This document shows positions 1 to 7,710 of a stretch of 64,000 bases of DNA, piece after piece. Numbering within the stretch: position 1 is the stretch's first letter; each line of letters starts with the position of its first letter. The notes under the pieces were generated by a model. It made no database searches. It saw nothing but the letters and a program-made list of their open reading frames with translations, and had not been told where the DNA came from. Source of the stretch: Sphingopyxis flava (lineage in GTDB: Bacteria; Pseudomonadota; Alphaproteobacteria; Sphingomonadales; Sphingomonadaceae); assembly GCF_900168005.1 (NCBI RefSeq), contig NZ_FUYP01000005.1, positions 161,534-225,533 of the forward strand, in the 5' to 3' direction. The translations under genes and the position numbers were made by a program.

Positions 1-1
1 G

Positions 2-220
2 CTGTGCGCCACCTATCGCATGGCGCGCGGACCGCGAGCACAAGACCGTGTGCTCGGCCTCGATGCGCTTTATCTGGGGGCGACGCTGCTTCTCGTTACT
101 TACGGGATCCAGACCGGGAGAAGCCTCTATTTCGAAGCAGCGCTGGCCATTGGCCTCCTGGGATTTGCAGGAACGGTCGCGCTCGCCAAGTTTCTGATGC
201 GGGGAGAAGTGATCGAATGA
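2..220 (+). CDS. phaF: Cation/proton antiporter subunit F (PhaF/MrpF), 5' end outside window
   Basis: This is the C-terminal 72 codons of a small hydrophobic subunit of a multi-subunit K+ or Na+/H+ antiporter (Pha/Mrp type) in the inner membrane. The reading frame is open to the window edge, so the start is missing. Recognisable family features are the R-G-P-x-x-x-D-R-V-L-x-L-D segment, two hydrophobic helices and the ending KFLMRGEVIE. The stop overlaps the phaG start (ATGA), so both are translated as one operon whose larger subunits must lie to the left. Family assignment is secure; the transported ion cannot be told from the sequence. Confidence 0.88.
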   Translation: MCATYRMARGPRAQDRVLGLDALYLGATLLLVTYGIQTGRSLYFEAALAIGLLGFAGTVALAKFLMRGEVIE

Positions 221-582
221 TTCAGGGACCGGACCTTCCGACCTGGGCAGCAGTGATCGTCGGCCTCCTCCTGCTGACAGGAGCCACGACGACACTCATC
301 GGAACCTTGGGCTTGCTTCAGCTGAAGAGCTTTTATGAGCGGGTGCACGCTCCGACACTGGGGACCACGCTCGGCGCCGCCCTGATCCTCGCCGCATCGA
401 TGGTGAGTTTCTCGGTCCTTCAATCGCGCCCCGTCATTCATGAAATCCTGATTGGCGTTTTCGTCACGCTGACAACGCCTGTCACGCTCATGCTTCTGGC
501 ACGAGCTGCGATCTACCGAGATAGAAGCGAGGGGGCCTCGCGCGTGCCCACGGACGGGCCACGCAGAACACCGCCCGCATAA
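217..582 (+). CDS. phaG: Cation/proton antiporter subunit G (PhaG/MrpG)
   Basis: 121-residue last subunit of the Pha/Mrp antiporter complex. Three hydrophobic helices are visible, and the segment GTLGLLQLKSFYERVHAPT is typical of subunit G. The start is the ATG of the ATGA overlap with phaF; an in-frame extension upstream is only the shadow of phaF. The tail after about residue 100 is polar and poorly conserved. No further antiporter gene follows, so this is the operon end. No strong terminator hairpin is visible just downstream. Confidence 0.88.
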   Translation: MIQGPDLPTWAAVIVGLLLLTGATTTLIGTLGLLQLKSFYERVHAPTLGTTLGAALILAASMVSFSVLQSRPVIHEILIGVFVTLTTPVTLMLLARAAIYRDRSEGASRVPTDGPRRTPPA

Positions 583-1526
583 CAGCATGTGCCCGCGGCC
601 AGAACGCCAACAAGCATCACCTTGCACCTGCTCACCGAATCCCCAATTGGCGGCGTGACCAGGTCCGACGGGATCGGCGGGACTGGTTTTCAAGAAGAAT
701 GACAGCGATACCAATATTGTCCATCTCTCGACCAGACCGGTCATCCACGGGCTCATCGCGTCGGACCCTTTGGGTGCGCACCGAGTTCGCGCTGCGGCTC
801 CGACGGTAACTGCGAATGCGCGGCGATACCCAGTGCAAAGCCGGACAGCACTGCGGCAGAATCGATCCCCATTTCAGGATCGTCCGATTCCGGTGCTCGC
901 GAAGCCCCGGCAGGAAGAAGCCCCGCTACTCGACATGCTCCTGTTCCGGCGCGCTAGCGGTGTCTCGCTCTTCCTCAAGGGGAAGCAGCACGACGTTGTC
1001 GCGCTTTCGCTCGCGAGCGCGATCGATCAGCAGATTCTGTGCGGCGCGGCGAAGGAAACCGCCGGGATTGAGGCTCGCACCGCCTTCTGACGGACCGCAC
1101 ACGCTCGCTCCTTCGGCGACGGCGCCCGGCGCATTGTGGCAAGCTGACGAAACCGACAACGGCGGACGCCCGGTCCCGTCAATCGAAGGAAGAAATGGAC
1201 ACAATGATGATCCGCACGGCACGACCAACAGTGCCGGTCGAAACCAGCCTGTGTCGTCATCCAGCGCTGCGCCGCCGTTCAGGCGCCGCATTGGGCTCCC
1301 TCGTCCGGTTCGACCGCCCGTCCTGCACGGACTGGCGTTCATAATGCCTGGCAGGGTCTCCACGCGGCGGCTGCCAGTTGCGCGCCACGCAACGGAAATC
1401 ATGTCAATATCGAAATAAAGAGACAAGCCGAACGCTGCAATCGACGGCTGAGCATTGCAATCACCGGCGTGAAGACCAGACCGAGTCATTCGCTCGATAA
1501 ATCAATCGGCCCTCTCACTGCGGGCG
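583..1526. other. Gene-poor accessory stretch
   Basis: About 940 bases between the antiporter operon and the toxin-antitoxin pair carry no intact gene that I can support. Several open frames cross it on both strands, but their translations show no domain or usual codon pattern. The one exception is a short piece resembling an ECF sigma factor on the minus strand (926-1084). The stretch looks like decayed accessory DNA between phaG and a tRNA gene. Confidence 0.5.
926..1084 (-). pseudogene. Remnant of a FecI-like ECF sigma factor
   Basis: About 50 codons read like the end of sigma-70 region 2 of FecI-type sigma factors: NPGGFLRRAAQNLLIDRARE, then a basic stretch, then LLPLEEERD and PEQEHVE. 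The frame then meets a TAG exactly where the linker to region 4 should continue. Neither the expected N-terminal part of region 2 nor a helix-turn-helix of region 4 is found in any frame nearby. FecI factors normally sit with a FecR anti-sigma gene and a TonB receptor; none is here. It is best explained as a decayed fragment, although chance resemblance cannot be fully excluded. Confidence 0.45.
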
Positions 1527-1904
1527 TCAGTCGCTCGGCGGAAATGTGATTGCCGGATCGATGTGACGATGCAACTCCATCGCATCGTGCAACACGCGGA
1601 GGATACCGACCACATCGTCGCCGATGAGCGCATAGAGCAGAAGATGCCGAGGCCGCCGCACCGCGAGGCCGTCCACCTTGGCGCGCTCGCGGCTTAGCCG
1701 GAGATGCCAGGAACGAATGTCGTCGCCAAGTTCGCGCCGCGCCGCGCTTCCGGGTCGGGTAGGACTTTCGGCGAGATCGCGCAGCGCAGACCGCATCAAC
1801 CTGTCATAGCGTTCGCGCGCCGCGGGTCCGAACTCGCGTTCCGAATGTTCCAGAATCTCGATTATGTCGGCTTCAGCGGCGGCGGTAAGGCGGATAGTCC
1901 GCAT
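1527..1904 (-). CDS. parE: ParE/RelE-superfamily toxin of a type II toxin-antitoxin system
   Basis: 125 residues with the ParE pattern: N-terminal RLTAAAEADIIEILEHSEREFG, an internal helix hairpin, and C-terminal strands ending VVGILRVLHDAMELHRHI. ParE toxins act on DNA gyrase; related RelE proteins cut mRNA, and sequence alone does not decide between them. The ATG shares one base with the stop of the antitoxin gene (TGATG), so toxin translation is coupled to antitoxin translation. The protein is somewhat longer than usual ParE (about 95-100 residues) because of a C-terminal tail and a central insertion. Confidence 0.82.
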   Translation of the reverse strand: MRTIRLTAAAEADIIEILEHSEREFGPAARERYDRLMRSALRDLAESPTRPGSAARRELGDDIRSWHLRLSRERAKVDGLAVRRPRHLLLYALIGDDVVGILRVLHDAMELHRHIDPAITFPPSD

Positions 1905-2188
1905 CAGACGCGCGCGCGCCGGCCTGCCTCGTCGCTCAACCTCGCCATCAGCGCGTCGATGCCGTGAGGCTCGATATCGGTGAAGCGGCCCGTCGCCAGA
2001 TCGGCTAGGCCGACTTGTGCGGCTTGGCGCAAGGCTTCAAGTTTGATTTCATCCTCGCGCTCGCGCTGCTCGACGAGCCGCAGACCTTCGCGCAGCACTT
2101 CGCTCGCATTCTGATAACGACCGGACTCGACCAGCGTTTCGATCACGTCCTGCTGGTGATCAGTCAGAACCACGTTTCGCGTCGGCAT
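1904..2188 (-). CDS. parD: ParD-like ribbon-helix-helix antitoxin
   Basis: 94 residues. The N-terminal part RNVVLTDHQQDVIETLVESG followed by RYQNASEVLREGLRLVEQRE is a classic ParD ribbon-helix-helix DNA-binding domain. The charged C-terminal half should wrap around and neutralise ParE. A GAGAGG Shine-Dalgarno lies about seven bases before the ATG. It is the first gene of the parDE operon, and a perfect 19-bp palindrome lies 42-60 bases upstream of its ATG, the likely autorepression site. Family assignment is strong; the identity of the toxin target is not known. Confidence 0.85.
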   Translation of the reverse strand: MPTRNVVLTDHQQDVIETLVESGRYQNASEVLREGLRLVEQREREDEIKLEALRQAAQVGLADLATGRFTDIEPHGIDALMARLSDEAGRRARV

Positions 2189-2229
2189 AGCTGAACCTCT
2201 CTCGATTGCGCTGGAGCTTTCATAGCATA

Positions 2230-2248
2230 ATTGGCATATTATGCCAAT
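2230..2248. promoter_or_regulatory. Palindromic operator of parDE
   Basis: ATTGGCATATTATGCCAAT is a perfect 19-bp palindrome around a central T/A, upstream of parD in otherwise GC-rich DNA. ParD-type ribbon-helix-helix proteins repress their own operon by binding such inverted repeats. Binding is inferred from position and symmetry. Confidence 0.65.
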
Positions 2249-2260
2249 GAGCTGCGCCGC

Positions 2261-2411
2261 TCACTTCTTTCGTTCATCGAAGATAGCGTTGAGATAGGCC
2301 GCGATGCCCGCCGTCCCTTCGGGCGGAAACTCGGACATCTGCGGCCATTTCGGCACGAAACGGGTGTTTCAGCTTGAAGAAACAGTAGCGGAGAGCAGTC
2401 AAATCTACCAT
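2261..2411 (-). pseudogene. Frameshifted small gene remnant next to tRNA-Arg
   Basis: One minus-strand frame starts at an ATG (2411) and reads MVDLTALRYCFFKLKHPF then RAEMAADVRVSA. A neighbouring frame continues plausibly as EGTAGIAAYLNAIFDERKK with a stop at 2261-2263. Joining the two needs one frameshift near 2315-2325. Each half looks protein-like while the rest of each frame does not, which suggests a broken small gene or the tail of an integrated element. I do not recognise a family, so function is unknown. Confidence 0.3.
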
Positions 2412-2437
2412 GAGCCACTGATTTTATTGGTAGATTT
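2401..2437. repeat. Inverted repeat (10-bp arms) directly 3' of tRNA-Arg
   Basis: AAATCTACCA at 2401-2410 and TGGTAGATTT at 2428-2437 are perfect inverted repeats separated by 17 bases. On the tRNA strand the repeat begins right after the encoded CCA. There is no T-run after it, so it is not a classic intrinsic terminator. It could help tRNA 3' end formation or be a recombinase arm site left by an integrated element. Confidence 0.55.
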
Positions 2438-2514
2438 TGGCGCACCCGACAGGATTCGAACCTGTGGCCTTCGCCTTCGGAGGGCGACGCTCTATCCAGC
2501 TGAGCTACGGGTGC
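2438..2514 (-). tRNA. tRNA-Arg, anticodon CCG
   Basis: A full cloverleaf can be folded. The acceptor arms GCACCCG and CGGGTGC pair perfectly and are followed by G and an encoded CCA (2438-2440 on the plus strand as TGG). The D-arm is GCTCAGCTGGATAGAGC, the anticodon stem TCGCC/GGCGA has loop CTCCGAA, and the T-loop is TTCGAAT. The anticodon CCG reads the CGG arginine codon, which is frequent in GC-rich genomes. tRNA-Arg genes are common integration sites, in keeping with the accessory DNA on its 3' side. Confidence 0.97.
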
Positions 2515-2638
2515 CGGTAGAGCGCGCCCTTAGCAAGCCAGGATCGCGCCAGCAATCGAATAACGATCCCGATTGCGCATTGCGTATCGGTAGCAGGATG
2601 TGCAAAACGCGGCTGCGCCGAACCCTGGGGGACTGTGC

Positions 2639-3703
2639 GTGGCAATTTCCGAACAGCGCTGGCCGATGGCAGCCGACCTCTATGGAGAGTTGCAGCTCGA
2701 GACGGCGCACCCTGCCACGCGGCGTTGGCGCGACTATCTGCCCGGCGGGCTCGTCACCGCGATTGCTGCGCTTGCCGCCGCATGGCTCGCCGATCATTAT
2801 GCCGTGCCAATCGTCCTGATGGGCCTTCTCATAGGCCTTGCACTCTCCTTCCTGTCGCAGGATCGTCGTACGCACGCGGGGCTCGATCTGATGTCGCAGA
2901 CCGCGCTGCGCGTCGGCATCGTCCTTGTCGGCGCGAGGATTACCGCCTTGCAGCTCTCCGAGCTCGGCCCGCGCCCCTTCGCATTGCTCCTCCTCATCAT
3001 GCTCGCCGTCATTGTGACCACCGTCGTGAGCGCACGATGGTTCCACCAGGACCGCCACGCCGCGCTGCTCGCTGGCGGAGCGACCGCGATCTGCGGTGCC
3101 TCGGCCGCACTTGCCCTCTATTCGCTGGTCGGGGACAAGCGCGTCGATCAGGCGCGCTTCACACTGACTCTTGTCGGCATCACGGTCGCGAGCGCGCTCG
3201 CGATGACGCTTTACCCCGTGCTCGCGGCGCAGTTCGGCCTTTCCGACACACAGGCAGGCTTCCTGATCGGCGCATCGATCCACGACGTCGCGCAAGCAAT
3301 CGGCGGCGGCTTCTCTTTCTCGCAGCAGGCTGGAGAGGTTGCGACGATCGTCAAGCTCACGCGCGTCGCGCTGCTGGCGCCGATGCTGATGCTCGTCGGT
3401 CTCTGGCTCGGCCGCAGCGGCGTTACGGCCACAGCCAAAGCGCGCATTCCGCTGCGTCTGCCCTGGTTCATCCTCGGCTTCCTCGCGCTTGCCGCTTTCA
3501 ATTCGCTCATGCCCCTCCCCGGGCCACTGCGGGACGGGGCCGCGACCATGGCGCACGCCCTGCTGCTCCTCGCAATCGTCGCCACAGCGATGAAGGCGCG
3601 GCTGCATCTGCTTCTTGATCAAGGCTGGCGCAGCTTCGCGCCAATCATCACCGCGACGGTGACCAGCTTTGCGCTGTCCCTCGCTGCCGCATTGAGCCTG
3701 TGA
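2639..3703 (+). CDS. YeiH/UPF0324 family putative sulfate exporter membrane protein
   Basis: 354-residue polytopic inner-membrane protein of the YeiH family, annotated as putative sulfate exporters on weak experimental grounds. About ten hydrophobic helices are visible, with conserved family segments ALRVGIVLVGARIT, GGATAICGASAALA and IGASIHDVAQAIGGG. I chose the GTG at 2639, which has a GGGGGA ribosome site seven bases upstream; ATG 2666 is an alternative, and an in-frame ATG at 2600 lacks a good ribosome site. It stands alone between tRNA-Arg and a convergent zinc-ribbon gene. Substrate is uncertain. Confidence 0.82.
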   Translation: MAISEQRWPMAADLYGELQLETAHPATRRWRDYLPGGLVTAIAALAAAWLADHYAVPIVLMGLLIGLALSFLSQDRRTHAGLDLMSQTALRVGIVLVGARITALQLSELGPRPFALLLLIMLAVIVTTVVSARWFHQDRHAALLAGGATAICGASAALALYSLVGDKRVDQARFTLTLVGITVASALAMTLYPVLAAQFGLSDTQAGFLIGASIHDVAQAIGGGFSFSQQAGEVATIVKLTRVALLAPMLMLVGLWLGRSGVTATAKARIPLRLPWFILGFLALAAFNSLMPLPGPLRDGAATMAHALLLLAIVATAMKARLHLLLDQGWRSFAPIITATVTSFALSLAAALSL

Positions 3704-3734
3704 CGCCGTGACGTCACGATAACGCCGCGAATGT

Positions 3735-4559
3735 TCAGCCTTTTGGCAGCGCCCAGCTCACCGTCAGCTGGGTCGCTCGGCGGGGGATATCGAGCTTGGC
3801 TTCGCTGAAATTGACTTTCTCGTTTGGCGGCAATGTCCGCACGGGCGGCTTGATCGTCCAGCTATAGACGATCGTCCCCTGCGCGTCGCGCAGCTCAGCA
3901 AGGATTGGCGGTACGCGCTGCTCGCGGTCGGTCGGGTTGATGATCACCCCCGACGCTGCGAAATAGATGGTGCCGTCGGCGAGTTCGCGATGGTCCTGAT
4001 TGGGGGGAAGCTCAATGACAAGGTCGGGCTCATCGATCGCGCCGGGCAGCCCGAGCCCCTGCGCCCAGCTCGGCAAACCGAAGTAGAGGAGCGCACCCGT
4101 CGCGCTGACCATCAGCACAGCCGCGCTCGCGGCGATCATCGTCCATCGTTTGGCCGGGTTGCGGCGCGGCCGGCGAAAGGGCAGCGGTTCGTCGGAAGGA
4201 AAGGCGGGCGCCGGCCTCGACGCCGGTTCCGCCGCTGCGGCGAAGGCTTCAGGCGGAGGGGGCGGCGAGGCGACGACCTCGTCGATGGCCTCTGCAGCGG
4301 GCGGCATCGGAGGCGGTGCGACCGGCGCCGGCGACGGCCCGTCATCCGTTCCTCGCACCGGATCGGGGCTTGGTGACGGGGAGCGGGCAGCGTCCGCGTC
4401 TTGCGCGCGTGGACCGGGCGAAACGGCCGGAGCGGCTGCTGCAGGCTCCTGGAACCAGCTGTGGCGGCAATTGGCACAGCGTACGGTGCGGCCATTGGGT
4501 CCAATCGCCGTATCGGGCACAACATAGCGGGTATGGCAGGACGGACAGGCGAGGATCAT
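3735..4559 (-). CDS. MJ0042-type zinc-ribbon protein with DUF3426-like C-terminus
   Basis: 274 residues. The N-terminus [12 protein letters not shown]...[11 protein letters not shown] is a CxxC-x19-CxxC zinc ribbon (about residues 5-31). A long Pro/Ala-rich acidic linker follows, then one transmembrane helix (around [20 protein letters not shown]), then a beta-rich domain ending [15 protein letters not shown] that resembles DUF3426. The start has a strong GAGGAGG site directly upstream; an in-frame extension to 4715 is not coding. It is divergent to ftsE, an arrangement often seen in alphaproteobacteria. Function is unknown; it probably anchors a cytoplasmic zinc ribbon to the inner membrane. 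Confidence 0.83.
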   Translation of the reverse strand: MILACPSCHTRYVVPDTAIGPNGRTVRCANCRHSWFQEPAAAAPAVSPGPRAQDADAARSPSPSPDPVRGTDDGPSPAPVAPPPMPPAAEAIDEVVASPPPPPEAFAAAAEPASRPAPAFPSDEPLPFRRPRRNPAKRWTMIAASAAVLMVSATGALLYFGLPSWAQGLGLPGAIDEPDLVIELPPNQDHRELADGTIYFAASGVIINPTDREQRVPPILAELRDAQGTIVYSWTIKPPVRTLPPNEKVNFSEAKLDIPRRATQLTVSWALPKG

Positions 4560-4727
4560 GACCTCCTCTAAACACGCTGCGCCCCGCGCTGGCAAGCGCC
4601 GCGTCACTCTCCCGCGGGCGGATAGGCGCTTGTCCTCGCTGAAGAGCCGTGTAACAGCCAAGGACATGAGCGTGGAGGCTCCCCTGTATTTCCGGCCAGC
4701 AGCGCGTCGCTGCATGTGGTTGACGCC

Positions 4728-5456
4728 ATGACGGACGCAGCAGCTCCCCGTCCGGGCGGGCCGATGGTCGAGTTCGACAGCGTCGGCCTGCGCTACGGCC
4801 CCGATGCCGAGATTCTGTCCGACATCAGCTTCAACCTGCAGCCGGGAAGCTTCTACTTTCTCACAGGGCCGTCAGGTGCAGGGAAAACGTCGCTCCTCAA
4901 GATGCTCTATCTGGCGCAGCGGCCGAGCCGCGGGATCGTGCGGCTGTTCGGCGAAGACCTCGTCTCCATGCCGCGTCACCGCCTCCCCGGATTTCGGCGG
5001 CGCATCGGCGTCGTCTTTCAGGATTTCCGTCTGATCCCCCACCTGTCGGCGCGCGACAATATCGCGCTGCCGCTGCGCATCGCCGGGGTGAGCGAAGAGG
5101 ATCTCGCCGGCCCGGTCGGCGAGATGCTGAGCTGGATCGGGCTCAGCGAGCGGGCCGAGGCGCGCCCCGCGACGCTATCGGGCGGCGAGCAGCAGCGCGT
5201 CGCAATCGCCCGCGCGGTGATCGCGCGCCCCCAATTGCTCGTGGCCGACGAGCCTACGGGTAACGTGGACCCTGATATGGCAATGCGACTTTTGGGACTG
5301 TTCGAGGCCCTCAACCGACTTGGCACTACCGTCGTCGTCGCAACGCACGACATCCACCTGATCAGCCGTATCGACAATGCGCAGATGATGCGGCTCGAAA
5401 AGGGGCGGCTCGCTGATCCGACTGGCGCGCTGCGCTATCCGCCAAATCGGGCGTGA
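4728..5456 (+). CDS. ftsE: Cell-division ABC transporter ATP-binding protein FtsE
   Basis: 242-residue ATPase partner of FtsX, which controls peptidoglycan hydrolases at the septum. Walker A GPSGAGKT is at residues 47-54, the signature [14 protein letters not shown] and Walker [13 protein letters not shown] follow, and the family Q-loop [12 protein letters not shown] is present. I chose ATG 4728; a GTG four codons earlier (4716) is possible, and neither has a strong ribosome site. ftsX follows after four bases, so the two are one operon that probably continues into the ydcF-like gene and plsC. Confidence 0.95.
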   Translation: MTDAAAPRPGGPMVEFDSVGLRYGPDAEILSDISFNLQPGSFYFLTGPSGAGKTSLLKMLYLAQRPSRGIVRLFGEDLVSMPRHRLPGFRRRIGVVFQDFRLIPHLSARDNIALPLRIAGVSEEDLAGPVGEMLSWIGLSERAEARPATLSGGEQQRVAIARAVIARPQLLVADEPTGNVDPDMAMRLLGLFEALNRLGTTVVVATHDIHLISRIDNAQMMRLEKGRLADPTGALRYPPNRA

Positions 5457-5460
5457 CGTC

Positions 5461-6366
5461 ATGATCATCCCGCGCGTTCCAATCCAGCACCGCCGCCTGC
5501 TCCCAGACCGCCGCCTGTCAGGACCGACCCCGTGGGTCATCGCGATCCTGATGATGCTGACGCTGCTCGCAGCTGCGGCCGGCATCGGGCTTGCCCGTTC
5601 GGCCAATGCGATCGGCGACGCGATCGCGGGGCGGGTAACGGTGCAGATCGTCACCCCCAATCCGGTCACCCGCGCCGAGCAGGCCTTGGCGCTGCGTCGC
5701 GCCGCCGCCACCGAGCCCTACGTTCGCGCCGCACGGGCAGTCGAGCCGGCCGAACTGCTTGCAACGCTTGGCCAATGGTTTGGCGGCGAGAATGGCGACG
5801 ACCCCGTGCTCAAGTCGTTGCCCCTGCCCGCCCTGGTCGACGTCGATTTCGTGGGCGGCGAGCGTGCCCGACAGCTTGAGCAGTTGCGCGCGCTGGTCGC
5901 CGAGATCGCGCCAGGCGCCCGGATCATTCCGCACGCCGAGTGGCTAGGCCCGGTCGCGCGGCTAATCCGTTCGCTCGCCTGGGTCGCGGGCGCGCTGGTG
6001 GTACTGATGGTTCTTGCCAGCGCGGCAGTGGTCATCATGACCGCGCGCGCGGCGCTCGGCACCCACTATGCAACGATTGAGATGTTGCACCTGATCGGCG
6101 CAACCGACCGTCAGATCGCGCGACTTTTCCAGCGCCGCATCGCGATCGACACCGCCTATGGCATCGCGCTCGGCACTGCGGTTGCAGCAGCGATATTGCT
6201 GCTCATCGGCTGGCAATGGGCGAGGGTGACCGCGGGGCTTGCCGCCACCGCGTCCCTGGGCGCCACAGGCTGGGCGCTCTTGCTGGCGCTGCCGCTATTG
6301 GCTATCGCGCTGGCTGCTTTGACGGCGCGCCAGACGCTGCTCGCCGCGCTCAAGAAGATTTTATGA
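5461..6366 (+). CDS. ftsX: Cell-division permease-like protein FtsX
   Basis: 301 residues with the FtsX layout: one N-terminal helix (about 25-47), a periplasmic domain of about 120 residues, then three helices, with the conserved cytoplasmic turn EMLHLIGATDRQIARLFQRR between the second and third. It lacks transport substrates of its own; FtsEX couples ATP hydrolysis to activation of murein hydrolases. The periplasmic part is GC-rich and divergent, as usual for Sphingomonadales. The stop overlaps the next ATG (ATGA). Confidence 0.93.
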   Translation: MIIPRVPIQHRRLLPDRRLSGPTPWVIAILMMLTLLAAAAGIGLARSANAIGDAIAGRVTVQIVTPNPVTRAEQALALRRAAATEPYVRAARAVEPAELLATLGQWFGGENGDDPVLKSLPLPALVDVDFVGGERARQLEQLRALVAEIAPGARIIPHAEWLGPVARLIRSLAWVAGALVVLMVLASAAVVIMTARAALGTHYATIEMLHLIGATDRQIARLFQRRIAIDTAYGIALGTAVAAAILLLIGWQWARVTAGLAATASLGATGWALLLALPLLAIALAALTARQTLLAALKKIL

Positions 6367-6893
6367 TCAAGCGCCTGATTTCCCTCCTCTTCCTGGTCTG
6401 GGTGCTCGGCTTCGCCTGGTTCGCGCTGCTGCCGCCGATGCCGGCGCCGCCGCAGACGACCGATGCGATTGTCGTGCTGACCGGCGGACCTGGGCGGATC
6501 GACCGCGCACTCGAGCTTCTGGAGAAGGGACAGGCGAAGCGGCTCTTGATCAGCGGTGTCGCCCGCGAGGTGAAGCCGCGCGAACTCGCCGCGGAATATG
6601 AACGGCCGCAAAAGCTGTTCGATTGCTGCATCGCGCTCGGCTTTGAGGCCGAGGATACGCGCTCGAACGCAACCGAGGTCGCAAGCTGGGTTGCGCGGCG
6701 CAACTACAGGACGGTACGCCTGGTGACCACCGACTGGCACATGCGCCGCGCCGAATATGAGATCGGCCGCGCGGTGGGCGATACGGTGACGATTATCCCC
6801 GACGCGGTACGCAGCCGTCCGACCTTCTCGACGCTGTTCCGCGAATATCACAAATATCTGGCGGGACTGGCGGGCGGCCTCCTCGGGCTGTAA
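6363..6893 (+). CDS. YdcF/ElyC-like DUF218 protein
   Basis: 176 residues. An N-terminal membrane helix (about 3-22) anchors a DUF218 domain: DAIVVLTGGPGRIDRALELL, AKRLLISGVAR, a TRSNATEVASW segment and VTTDWHMRRAEYE. DUF218 proteins such as SanA and ElyC are linked to envelope integrity in E. coli, but the reaction is unknown. The start overlaps the ftsX stop, so it is co-translated with cell-division genes. The link to envelope synthesis is inferred from position. Confidence 0.85.
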   Translation: MIKRLISLLFLVWVLGFAWFALLPPMPAPPQTTDAIVVLTGGPGRIDRALELLEKGQAKRLLISGVAREVKPRELAAEYERPQKLFDCCIALGFEAEDTRSNATEVASWVARRNYRTVRLVTTDWHMRRAEYEIGRAVGDTVTIIPDAVRSRPTFSTLFREYHKYLAGLAGGLLGL

Positions 6894-6902
6894 GCCCCGC
6901 CC

Positions 6903-7631
6903 GTGAACTATACTATCGCCCTTCTCCGCTCGATCCTGTTCTGGCTCGCCTTCGTCCTCGCCAGTACCATCTGCTCGATCGGCGCGGTCGTCGCGCTGCC
7001 GATATCGCATCACGCGACGCGTGCATTCGTGCGCGGTTGGGCCGCTTTCCATCGGCTGATATGCCGGGGTATCCTCGGGCACCGGATCAATGTCGAAGGC
7101 GCGATGCCTGACACACCCGTCCTCTATGTCTTCAAGCATGAGGGGGCGTTCGAAACAATCGAACAGCCCTTGCTGTTCCGCTGGCCCGCGGTCTTCGCAA
7201 AAGAGGAGCTCTTCTCGATACCGGTCTGGGGACAAGCGGCGCGCTTCTACGGCCTCATCCCGGTCGACCGCGACGGCGGGGGCAAGGCGATGCGCGCGAT
7301 GCTCTCCGCCGCAAAGGCAGCGCTCGACGCGGGCCGCCCGCTCGTGCTCTTCGCGGAAGGCACGCGCGTCCCGCATGGGCTCGCGCCGCCGCTCCGCGCC
7401 GGCTTTGCCGGTATGTACCGCTTGCTCGGCGTGCCCGTGATCCCGGTCGCGGTGAACAGCGGGATCGCCTACCCGCCCCACCGCTGGGTCAAATGGCCCG
7501 GCACGATCACCTACAAGATCGGCGAAACGATCCCTGCGGGTCTTCCTCGCGAAGAGGCCGAGGCGCGCGTCTGGCGCGCGATCAATGCGCTCAATCCGCC
7601 CGAGGCGCTGGAGCAGCCAGCCTCATCATAA
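6903..7631 (+). CDS. plsC: 1-acyl-sn-glycerol-3-phosphate acyltransferase (PlsC family)
   Basis: 242 residues, GTG start nine bases after the previous stop. One N-terminal helix precedes the acyltransferase domain. Motif I reads KHEGAFETIEQ, so the usual H-x4-D is H-x4-E here, a form seen in one PlsC subgroup. Motif III is FAEGTRVPHG and motif IV is VPVIPVAVNSG. The enzyme transfers a second acyl chain to lysophosphatidic acid in phospholipid synthesis at the inner membrane. It is the last gene of the ftsE operon and is followed by an intrinsic terminator. Confidence 0.88.
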   Translation: MNYTIALLRSILFWLAFVLASTICSIGAVVALPISHHATRAFVRGWAAFHRLICRGILGHRINVEGAMPDTPVLYVFKHEGAFETIEQPLLFRWPAVFAKEELFSIPVWGQAARFYGLIPVDRDGGGKAMRAMLSAAKAALDAGRPLVLFAEGTRVPHGLAPPLRAGFAGMYRLLGVPVIPVAVNSGIAYPPHRWVKWPGTITYKIGETIPAGLPREEAEARVWRAINALNPPEALEQPASS

Positions 7632-7672
7632 CTCCGTTCGCGTTGAAAAGGCGGGAAGCCCGCACGGTTCCC

Positions 7673-7702
7673 GGCGCCCTCTGCTCGGCGGGCGCCTTTT
7701 TT
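7673..7702 (+). terminator. Intrinsic terminator after plsC
   Basis: A perfect 7-bp stem GGCGCCC/GGGCGCC with a ten-base loop is followed by six T residues. It lies between plsC and the convergent tyrA, so it ends the ftsE-plsC transcript. Confidence 0.85.
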
Positions 7703-7710
7703 GTTTCGTC

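Noticed and set aside
127..756. Long minus-strand frame opposite phaG
   Set aside because: It is the antisense of the clear phaF-phaG genes and has no protein-like pattern beyond them.
3707..3718. Palindrome CGTGACGTCACG between convergent genes
   Set aside because: Short, without T-run, and GC-rich palindromes of this size are expected by chance in this genome.
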